A stretch of DNA of 64,000 bases from JAGWBF01 sp963663025 (GTDB lineage Bacteria; Chloroflexota; Dehalococcoidia; Lucifugimonadales; JAGWBF01). Within the stretch, counting starts at the first letter, position 1, and every line of letters starts with the position of its first letter. The position numbers and the translations under genes are program-made. Shown here piece by piece: positions 7,140 through 15,639 of the stretch. A model generated the notes under the pieces. That model saw nothing but the letters and a program-made list of their open reading frames with translations. It did no database searches and was not told the DNA's origin. The stretch is taken from assembly GCA_963663025.1 (NCBI GenBank), contig OY760073.1:310001-374000 (forward strand). Direction: 5' to 3'.

Positions 7140-10100
7140 ATGAGACGGCTGATTACAGGTCTCTTCTGGCCGCTTATCGGGAGACTGACACGCCGAGCCA
7201 AGCTCCTGTTACTCTTGTCGGCGGGATTGTTGGGCCTTCTTTTCCTCCTCGACATCCTGATATCCCTGGTATCTTCTTCCCCTCAGGACATCCTTGCGGT
7301 CAACCCGTCGGTGGGCGACTACGTCGTCCTTCCCACAGGCGCTGGTCTGCTCAAGTTCTCGGTATTCACCATTTCCCTTATGGTCGCCGTGGCCATTCTG
7401 CTTGCGTCCCTGGGATGGCCGCCCAAACGATCATCAATTCGTCTCAAGCCATCTGTCGTCATGGGCATATTGGCGGCAGCATCCCTGGTGGCAGTGGGGG
7501 CCTACGTGTCGTTCGCCGGAATCGTCGATGGGCAGGTGTCCTACGATGAACACCTGGTGGATGTCAACCTCCTGGAGTCCGGCGCCCTGGTGGTGCTTGC
7601 ATGCATCTTCTTCTCCATAGCTCTCGCTGCGGTGGTCGGCCGCAAGATGCTGTTGACCACCCTGGTTGTGTGGATTGCCGCCGGGCTGGCCTTCGGCTTT
7701 TTGGATACAAAGCCCCTCGATGGACTGTACCTGTTCGAGCGCACGATCAGGATAGAGGAGCCGGCGGAGTTCACTGCCATCGTAGGAACGTACAGGCATA
7801 CAGAGGACCCTGCTGAGGAAGTCACCGCCCCTGGGGAGACCATAAGAATAGTAGCCAGGGAAGAAGTGCAGCCCAGGATAGTAGTGATCAAGGCTGATCC
7901 CATCATTGATGCCAAGACTCCCATAACTGGCGACCTTGTTGAAGACGCAGAGGTAGACGAGGATGCTCCGCCCGCAGGCCCCATATTTCGGGTTGGTGGC
8001 GCAACTCACATTACTTACCTGCGTTCCGCCGTAGGCGATGTGTACGATGATGGGGAATGGAAGCAGTTGGACACACAACCCGTCCCAATCGCCGCGGAAG
8101 TAGCGGTGAAAGAGGCTGTGGCTCCCTTCATTCCTCCGCTCCGGTCCGAAAACCAGGGAGAGGACCAGCCCGAGGCAACCGACTTCTGGTTGGTTGCCTA
8201 TCCCTCCGTCTCCGGAAGCAACGACACTATCGATCTGGTCCAGGTGTTCCCTCCCGATGAGGGAGGCACCCTGCAGGCCGGCCCTGCCCCGGTCTCCCAG
8301 TACCCGACCAGATTCCAGGACCCGGTTACGTACGACCCCTTCAGCAACACGCTCAGCCTCCCCAGTCCGACCTCCCAGTACGGGTGGTGGGCTTCTGTGC
8401 CAAGTTTCTCGCTGTCCGAACTTGTGGAAGCCGAGGCCATTGTGGATGACACATATCTCCAGCTGCCCGATGACCTTCCTGAGCGTATCCACCAGATTGC
8501 TGAGGAATTCAAGACTAGCCTCTCTCCCTTTCTAAATGCCAATCAGATCATGGTGTACTTGGCGGATGAAACGTTCCGATTGACGGATGGAACGGATGCT
8601 AAGGTCGCCGATCCTCCTGCCGGCACCGATCCCGTGGACTGGTTCCTCTTCGAAAGCCGCGAAGGCACCGGTGGCAGCTTCAGCAGCGCATTTGTCGTAC
8701 TGGCCCGGGCGACTGGCATCCCCGCCAGGGTGGTTACCGGCTGGACGATCGGAGAGTCAGCCGGAGTTCAGGACGTCTATGACAGTCAGTCCCATCATTG
8801 GGCCGAAATCGCCCTTGAGGGAGTAGGCTGGTTTACCTTCGATCATGCGGTCACAGCTGGTCTCGCCAAGGAAGTTGAAGCCTTGGACCTGGAAAACAAC
8901 CTGGCAACTCTCTCAGCATTGCTGGAAGGCATGGAGAGGGACATGGACATAGATGTCCAGCTAGCTTCCCTGACGGCATTGCAGCACTTAAGTTTTGAGG
9001 AGCTGGTCCATATCCTCCTCAACCACGAAGACCCGGAGATGAGGAGAGCAGCTGCCATCGCCCTGACCGCTCTGAAGGACTTGAGGGCGGTGGAGCCATT
9101 CCTGCAAGTGCTATTTGATGATGAAGAAGCTAAAGTCAGGGTAGAGGTTGTCCGCGGACTGTCCTACATTGGCAAGGGCCAAGCGGAGGAGCAGCTGCTG
9201 CAGGTGGCAACCTCGGACGAAGACCCATCCGTCAGGGAAGCTGCTGTCCGCGCCCTGGGAACATTAAAGACGGAATGGACAGCCCGGGGACTGGTCCCCA
9301 TTCTCGGTTCCGATCCGACATGGCAAGTGAGAGAGGCCGCGGCATGGGCCTTGGGCGAAATCAAGGAAGCTGTAGCCTTGCGACCCTTGCTTCTGGCTCG
9401 CTCTGAAGACCTTGAGGAGTCCGTCCGGCAGGCCGCCGAGTTGGCCTTGGATAAGTGGACCAATGAAGAGCTGGTGGCCATTCTCCAGCAATCGGAGGAG
9501 GCTCCCGAGAGGGCGTCGGCAGCCGAACTGCTCGGGGAACGCGAATATATTGAAGCAATTCCGGCCCTGAGCAGCGCCCTGTACGACCCAAGCGAAGAGG
9601 TACGCGACGCTGCGCTGACAGCACTGGAGAGGATTGGGGAGGTAAGGTGGCTTGAGAATGGGCTTGGGCTGCTGACCCGTGGCCCTGGGCACATCGCCTT
9701 AATCCCCGGCGCAACGTCGGAGAGGGTATCCGAATCTACCCGTATTCCCGTGTTCTCGCTAAGTGGCGGAACCTATGGGAACCTCCTTCGGGTCGCCGTT
9801 GGAGAAAACTACATCGGCGGGACCTGGAGCCCGAGGGAACCTCAAGAACCTTCAATTGACACTGAATATGGAGACACACCTGAAGATGAGTCCGGGCAAT
9901 CGGTGAGTGGTCTTAGGATCGAGAGAGCCCGTATTTCTATATCCAACGCCGAACCTTCATTCGGTATTCTCCCTGGTTCGATCCCGATTTCTGGCCCGCT
10001 GGACCACATATCAGCCCCGGGGATTTACCGGCCTGAGAGCGAAACATACGTGCTTACGGCACCGCGAGCTTCCTACACCTGGGAATCCGATGTCATCGAC

Positions 10101-13100
10101 TATGACTTCATCGACCTTACTGCTCTGTCGCAACTACCGCCGGATTCGGTTGACGGCTACACCGAATTACCGGACCTGCCGTGGGTGGATCTGGTCCGAG
10201 AACTGGCGGTCAGGGTCACCGAAGGTCAGTCCACAACATACGGAAAGTCCGAGGCCATTGAAGAATTCCTCCGGTCCGAGTACACCTACGGGTTTGCCGA
10301 CCCCATGGAGGTGCCGTCCCCGACTGACAGAGACCCGATTGACTGGTTCCTCTTCGAAAGCCGCGAAGGCACCAGTGGCAGCTTCAGCAGCGCCTTTGTG
10401 ATCATGGCCCGGACGATTGGCATACCGGCAAGGGTGGTCTCGGGATGGGCAGTAGACGCTGTGTGCGGTAGACAGACCATATACTCTGACCAAGCCCATC
10501 AGTGGGCGGAAGTGGCCCTTGAAGGCCCAGGCTGGATACCCTTCGACGCCACGCCAGGTGGCGCGCCGTCCAGGGCATCGCCGTGGGACGCTCTGTACAA
10601 CGACGATCCTGCAAAGCGGGCGGAGGCCCTGAGAACCCTGGAACTGTGCTTCGACGTAATCTGGCTGGAGAACGGGACTGCTCTCGTAAGTCTCGGGGGT
10701 GGTTCTGGAGGTCAGGACGGTGGTTCTGGAGGTCAGGGCGGGTATTCCCTCTGGGTTGGGGGTACGACCACAAGGCAGGCGGAGGAGCTTCCTCATATCC
10801 CGGTCTTTTCCGTTACAGGCGCCGCCAACACACGGTATTTGAGGACCAAGGTCGGGGATGTCTATCAGGGGAATTATTGGAGGCAGCTGGACCCGGTTTC
10901 CATCCCGTACAGTGCAGGAGACGGCGTCACCAATCTGGTAAGTGGGAGTTACAACGGCCGGTTAGACGGATTTGGATCCCTGCCCAACCATAGGATTGAG
11001 ACAGAATCCCTTTTCGGTTTACTGGAATCCGCCGACAGCTCCAGCTATGACCGGATCAGCATTGATCCCGCAGGGACGTTCACAGATCTGCCCGCCGGAC
11101 TAGCCCCTACCTCCCTGCATCTGCAGTCGGTCGGACACGACGGGGAGCTGTATCCCTTCAGTGCTACATTCTCTGTGAATGAATTGGTGCAGTCCCATTC
11201 GTGGACCTCTGAAGTGCCCCACTACACATCTGCCCAATATGTCGAGGCCACCGCGGCCTCGGACCCTACCTATACCGAGCTCCCGGCTGGGCTGCCTGAA
11301 CGGATTCGGGACTTGGCTTTGGCCGTCACCTCGGGCCATTCCACCGCCTATGCCAAGGCAAGGGCCCTGGAGGAGCACCTGGCCACCAACTACACCTACA
11401 GGCTAGCCGACGCCTCCCGGAGCGGAGACCCACCGCCTGGGCGAGACCCGGTGGACTGGTTCCTATTCGACCATCGGGAGGGGACGTGCGGCGTGTTCAG
11501 CACCGCCTTTGTGGTAATGGCCCGCTCGATAGGCATACCAGCAAGGGTGGTGTCCGGATGGGCCATCTCTGCAACGGAAGATACCCAGATAGTGTATGCG
11601 GACCAGGCCCACCAGTGGGCAGAGGTCCCGTTTGAGGGACTTGGCTGGGTTACTTTCGAGCCCACAGCGCCGGGCGGAGCAACCACACGGGCCGCTGTGT
11701 CGAGCGTCGAGGACGCTCTGGCCAGCGGAGATTCTGGAAGCCGAGACGAGATTTTGGAACGATTGGAAGAACAGGGTTTCGAAGTAATTCGGCTGGAGAA
11801 CGGGAGTGTCCTGATAGGCCAAGGCGGGATTGGTAGTGGAGGCCAGGTCGAGTACTTCAACTGGTTTGCAGGCACCACCACAAGTCAACTTAGAGAAGCT
11901 CCCAACGCTGTTGTTATCCCCCTCTTTTCCGTTAGCGGGGCCGCAAATACAGAGTACTTGAGAACCTCGGTAGGCGATTTCTACCGGGGTGGCTCTTGGA
12001 GCCAGATCGACACCGTCTCCATCCCGTACGAAGCCGGTCACATTGTTGAAGGCACGGTAGCGGACAGCCACACCAGCCGCTCCGACGGGTTTGGGGATCT
12101 TCCCAACCACAGAGTGGAGACAGAGTCCCTCTTCGGACTCCTGGAACACTCCGGCGATTCTCATCATGACCATATCCACATTAGGCCGGTGAGGGAGTCC
12201 ACGGACATTCCTGCGGGGCCTGTTCCAACTTCCCTGCAACTGCGGTCGGTGGACCGGGATGGGGAATTTTTCCCCTTCAGCTCCACATTTATTTCGAATG
12301 AATCCGGGGAGACTTTCTCGTGGACCTCCGAGATTCCTATCTACTCAGCTTCCCAATATCACAATGCCGTGGCCGCTTCGGACCCCACCTATACCCAGCT
12401 GCCCGACGGGCTGCCTGAGCGGATTCGAGACCTGGCCCTGCGGGTCACGTCAGGCCATTCCAGCACGTATGCCAAGGCAAAAGCGCTGGAGCAGTTCCTG
12501 TCCACGAACTACGCCTATGCCTTTGCCGACGGCTCCGGGGATGATGCGCCACCGCCCGGACAGGACCCCGTAGACTGGTTTCTGTTTGACCTTAAAGAGG
12601 GAACATGCGGGCAGTTCAGCAGCGCTTTTGTGGTGATGGCCCGGTCGATAGGCATACCTGCGAGGGTGGTCTCTGGCTGGGGCATTCTCCCGATCGAAGA
12701 TACCCAGACCGTGTATGGCGGCCAAGCCCATCAGTGGGCCGAGGTTCCATTCGAAGGGCTTGGTTGGGTGACTTTCGAGCCTACGGCGCCAGCTGCGCTT
12801 TCCTGGAGGTTGATTACGGAAGGAATGGCCCCAATCCTCCAGGAGGCGGAGCGCCCACCCCAGGACACGCTTACCACGATCACCCAGTGGCCAGTCGAGG
12901 TCCGTAGACGGACAGCTTTCGTCGTGGGCGGAGAGGTGACGACCCTTGACGGGCTTAACGTCAGCGGGATGGAAGTGGAAATCTATGTGAATGAGACTAA
13001 GGAGCACGGAGGCATCAAGGTCGGGGAAGCAATTACCAATTCCGACGGATACGTAGCCTCGGTGGAGCTGCCCGAGGAAGTCGAACTGGGACCCTACCAG

Positions 13101-15635
13101 CTCTTGGCCCGCGCGGTCAGCAATGACGAATACAACGAGTCTTGGAGCGACCCGGACATCACTGTATTCTCGGGGAGTGGCCTGGAATTGACCGGACCCG
13201 CGGAAGTCACAATAGATGTTGAAGCCACCTTCGAAGGGATCCTGACCGATGACGTCGGTGAGGGAGTGGCCGACAGTGTTATTGCAGTAACTATAGACGG
13301 AGAAGCAGCCCCCTCGGTTACCACAGACTCTTCGGGCGAGTTCTCTTTCTCCAGCACCTTTGACTCCGCGGGAGGTCATTGGGTGGAAGTTGAAGTCGAG
13401 GGTCAAGAGTTCCTCTTGGACAACAGGGCGCGATTGAACTTCCAGGTGACTATGCCCACAGAGACTGTGCTGCACGCCCCGGCTATTGTGGAGGTGGGCC
13501 AGGAGTTTCTTATCACCGGCGAGCTCCGCGACATCCGGGGCAGTTCCCTTCCGGGAGAGTCTGTCCACGTCCAGGTAGGTGAAGCTGCTGAGCAGACCTT
13601 GACCACCGACAGCTCGGGAAACTTCGAATTCCGCGAAAGTGTGTCTGAATCAGGCGAATACACCGTGAGCGCGGAATTCCGAAGGAACGGGCCATTGCTC
13701 GCATCCAACGGCAGCTCTCTCTTGTCATCCCAGCATCTCGTGGTCATGTCTATAGACGGACCAGGGCGAATAGAGAAAGGACAAGGCACCACCTTCGAGG
13801 GAAGGCTCGAATCCGCGACCTTCGCTCCTACGGGGGACTTGGAGTTGACCTTGGAAGACAGCTCGGGCCGGGAAACTACGTCCATCAGCACCGACGAGAA
13901 CGGTAGGTTTGCCCACACCCAATCCGCTTTCTCCAACACTGGCCTTCATTTCCTAACGGGGCACTACCCCGGCGAACAATATGTTGGGTCCAGCACCGCG
14001 GGAATCTCCTTCTACGTCTACGCGCCTACCATGTTGACCTTGGAAGCCCCAAAGGTTGTCAGGGAAGGAGTAGCCTTTATGCTTTCCGGGGCTCTCGTCC
14101 AGGAGGCGGGGCAACCCGTCCCGGAGGCCGAAATACAGGTCACCGGCGCGGAATCCAGGACACTTGTAACCGATGCCGATGGCAGATTCAGCTGGGAGGC
14201 AACCGCCGTGCTGGACCGGAGCCAGGCTGATGATGTAATCGAGTCTGCGCTTTTCTTTGAGGTCGCATTCACGGGCACCGACCACCTGGGACCCAGCACT
14301 ACCAACTCGAGTACCCTGGTCGGCCTGCCTCGCATCGTTGTAGAGGCAATGGAACCCATAGCCCGTGGTGAAACAGCAACTCTGCGGGGAACCGTGCTGC
14401 TGGGTAACAGCCCGACACCTGGGGTCCTGGTGGGTATCGGGCAGGAGGTGAGCCAAGAGTCTGACGAAGCCGGTGCATTCATCCTGGACTACCCCGTTCC
14501 TTCCAATACGCCCGTAGGAACTTGGGAAGTCGTGGTTTCTGCCCCGGACATCGAGGCCAGCTTTACCGTTGGCATTGAGGTAAGGTCTGCCCCCAGAATG
14601 CGCTTTGATCCCTCGGACCTGCCGGCTCCGGAGAACACGAAGCTGCTGACTGCGACCATTCTGGACGACACAGGTACCGGAATCGCCGGAGCCACTTTAC
14701 GTTCTGACCAGGGCGTGGAAGCCATCACCGATGACTTCGGTATGGCGGTTATCGAAGTGATGACACCGGAGACTAAGGAAGCCGTCATTGTTCCGGTCGT
14801 CGTTTCCTTCGATGGAGATGCGAGAAACTTGCCCCTAGCAGAGTCCTTGGCCCTGGCGATACCGGCAGTGTCTGGGTTCAACTGGCTCCTTTGGGTTGGG
14901 CTTCCGGGCATGGTTGCCCTCATCGCCGCATCCGTTCTTGCGGGACGCAGGCTCCGGACAGTCAACGTCCCGGTCCTTATCCGCAGGAGAGGCGCGGCCG
15001 CCGTTCCAGGACCCGGCCTGCCTGTGGGTGTCCCGGACCTGGATAACGAGGAGGGCGAAGACGTCGAAGAGTCTCAGGCAACGGTCCTAGAGGTGGCCTT
15101 CAACAAGGCTGACCCGGGCCTGGACGATGTTTGGGGCCTCGGGGAGGATGTGTCCGCAACCATCACGCTAACAGATGAGGACGGGGAACCCATAAGCGCA
15201 GCATCGGTCAACGTATCTGTTGCCGGCTGGGGTGCCTTCTCTCGACTCGTGACCGATGCTTCTGGAGAATGCTCCGATAGCTGGACCGGCGGCCAGCTGG
15301 GGGACTACCGGGTTGTGGTGGTGTACGAAGGTGATGAAGGATACCTACCGACCTCAACCTCGGCGGTATTCAGGGTTGTGGACTTCCGGGAGGAGATCGT
15401 CCGCCTGTACAACCTCTTCATCGGCTGGGTGACCGAAAGGACCGCGAGTGTGACTGAGCAGTCCACACCAAGAGAAATAGAAGTGATCCTGGTCTCCGAA
15501 GGCGTACGTTTAGACCAGAAGTCCCTGGATGAGCTCATCTCCAGGTTTGAAGAAGCGGACTACAGCGAACACCCAATTGCGCGCCGTCACTACGACGCCA
15601 TGTACCGGGCATGGCGCGAGATCGTGCGAGGCTAG
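7140..15635 (+). CDS. Giant membrane-anchored protein with four transglutaminase-like modules and HEAT repeats
   Basis: This protein has 2831 residues. Five membrane segments lie within residues 21-190. Four copies of a module follow, each with a beta part (YLR..VGD.Y.....W) and a transglutaminase-like core. Core positions equivalent to Cys/His/Asp are G511/H553/D568, S1079/H1120/D1136, C1450/H1491/E1507 and C1823/H1864/E1880. So modules 1 and 2 lack the catalytic Cys, and modules 3 and 4 carry Glu for Asp. About 230 residues of HEAT repeats (608-837) separate modules 1 and 2. Residues about 1920-2570 are Ig-like or carboxypeptidase-regulatory-like repeats with TTDSSGEF-type turns. One membrane segment (2581-2603) and a DUF4129-like tail (2750-2831) close the protein. 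TgpA-type relatives usually have one core and about 700 residues. The probable role is an extracytoplasmic envelope function with the MoxR/DUF58 partners downstream. Confidence 0.85.
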   Translation: MRRLITGLFWPLIGRLTRRAKLLLLLSAGLLGLLFLLDILISLVSSSPQDILAVNPSVGDYVVLPTGAGLLKFSVFTISLMVAVAILLASLGWPPKRSSIRLKPSVVMGILAAASLVAVGAYVSFAGIVDGQVSYDEHLVDVNLLESGALVVLACIFFSIALAAVVGRKMLLTTLVVWIAAGLAFGFLDTKPLDGLYLFERTIRIEEPAEFTAIVGTYRHTEDPAEEVTAPGETIRIVAREEVQPRIVVIKADPIIDAKTPITGDLVEDAEVDEDAPPAGPIFRVGGATHITYLRSAVGDVYDDGEWKQLDTQPVPIAAEVAVKEAVAPFIPPLRSENQGEDQPEATDFWLVAYPSVSGSNDTIDLVQVFPPDEGGTLQAGPAPVSQYPTRFQDPVTYDPFSNTLSLPSPTSQYGWWASVPSFSLSELVEAEAIVDDTYLQLPDDLPERIHQIAEEFKTSLSPFLNANQIMVYLADETFRLTDGTDAKVADPPAGTDPVDWFLFESREGTGGSFSSAFVVLARATGIPARVVTGWTIGESAGVQDVYDSQSHHWAEIALEGVGWFTFDHAVTAGLAKEVEALDLENNLATLSALLEGMERDMDIDVQLASLTALQHLSFEELVHILLNHEDPEMRRAAAIALTALKDLRAVEPFLQVLFDDEEAKVRVEVVRGLSYIGKGQAEEQLLQVATSDEDPSVREAAVRALGTLKTEWTARGLVPILGSDPTWQVREAAAWALGEIKEAVALRPLLLARSEDLEESVRQAAELALDKWTNEELVAILQQSEEAPERASAAELLGEREYIEAIPALSSALYDPSEEVRDAALTALERIGEVRWLENGLGLLTRGPGHIALIPGATSERVSESTRIPVFSLSGGTYGNLLRVAVGENYIGGTWSPREPQEPSIDTEYGDTPEDESGQSVSGLRIERARISISNAEPSFGILPGSIPISGPLDHISAPGIYRPESETYVLTAPRASYTWESDVIDYDFIDLTALSQLPPDSVDGYTELPDLPWVDLVRELAVRVTEGQSTTYGKSEAIEEFLRSEYTYGFADPMEVPSPTDRDPIDWFLFESREGTSGSFSSAFVIMARTIGIPARVVSGWAVDAVCGRQTIYSDQAHQWAEVALEGPGWIPFDATPGGAPSRASPWDALYNDDPAKRAEALRTLELCFDVIWLENGTALVSLGGGSGGQDGGSGGQGGYSLWVGGTTTRQAEELPHIPVFSVTGAANTRYLRTKVGDVYQGNYWRQLDPVSIPYSAGDGVTNLVSGSYNGRLDGFGSLPNHRIETESLFGLLESADSSSYDRISIDPAGTFTDLPAGLAPTSLHLQSVGHDGELYPFSATFSVNELVQSHSWTSEVPHYTSAQYVEATAASDPTYTELPAGLPERIRDLALAVTSGHSTAYAKARALEEHLATNYTYRLADASRSGDPPPGRDPVDWFLFDHREGTCGVFSTAFVVMARSIGIPARVVSGWAISATEDTQIVYADQAHQWAEVPFEGLGWVTFEPTAPGGATTRAAVSSVEDALASGDSGSRDEILERLEEQGFEVIRLENGSVLIGQGGIGSGGQVEYFNWFAGTTTSQLREAPNAVVIPLFSVSGAANTEYLRTSVGDFYRGGSWSQIDTVSIPYEAGHIVEGTVADSHTSRSDGFGDLPNHRVETESLFGLLEHSGDSHHDHIHIRPVRESTDIPAGPVPTSLQLRSVDRDGEFFPFSSTFISNESGETFSWTSEIPIYSASQYHNAVAASDPTYTQLPDGLPERIRDLALRVTSGHSSTYAKAKALEQFLSTNYAYAFADGSGDDAPPPGQDPVDWFLFDLKEGTCGQFSSAFVVMARSIGIPARVVSGWGILPIEDTQTVYGGQAHQWAEVPFEGLGWVTFEPTAPAALSWRLITEGMAPILQEAERPPQDTLTTITQWPVEVRRRTAFVVGGEVTTLDGLNVSGMEVEIYVNETKEHGGIKVGEAITNSDGYVASVELPEEVELGPYQLLARAVSNDEYNESWSDPDITVFSGSGLELTGPAEVTIDVEATFEGILTDDVGEGVADSVIAVTIDGEAAPSVTTDSSGEFSFSSTFDSAGGHWVEVEVEGQEFLLDNRARLNFQVTMPTETVLHAPAIVEVGQEFLITGELRDIRGSSLPGESVHVQVGEAAEQTLTTDSSGNFEFRESVSESGEYTVSAEFRRNGPLLASNGSSLLSSQHLVVMSIDGPGRIEKGQGTTFEGRLESATFAPTGDLELTLEDSSGRETTSISTDENGRFAHTQSAFSNTGLHFLTGHYPGEQYVGSSTAGISFYVYAPTMLTLEAPKVVREGVAFMLSGALVQEAGQPVPEAEIQVTGAESRTLVTDADGRFSWEATAVLDRSQADDVIESALFFEVAFTGTDHLGPSTTNSSTLVGLPRIVVEAMEPIARGETATLRGTVLLGNSPTPGVLVGIGQEVSQESDEAGAFILDYPVPSNTPVGTWEVVVSAPDIEASFTVGIEVRSAPRMRFDPSDLPAPENTKLLTATILDDTGTGIAGATLRSDQGVEAITDDFGMAVIEVMTPETKEAVIVPVVVSFDGDARNLPLAESLALAIPAVSGFNWLLWVGLPGMVALIAASVLAGRRLRTVNVPVLIRRRGAAAVPGPGLPVGVPDLDNEEGEDVEESQATVLEVAFNKADPGLDDVWGLGEDVSATITLTDEDGEPISAASVNVSVAGWGAFSRLVTDASGECSDSWTGGQLGDYRVVVVYEGDEGYLPTSTSAVFRVVDFREEIVRLYNLFIGWVTERTASVTEQSTPREIEVILVSEGVRLDQKSLDELISRFEEADYSEHPIARRHYDAMYRAWREIVRG

Positions 15636-15639
15636 CAAC

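Noticed and set aside
7434..8492. 352-codon minus-strand frame inside the giant transglutaminase gene
   Set aside because: It is antisense to a well-supported gene, has no family motif, and similar long antisense frames occur throughout the GC-rich region (for example 12450-13568).
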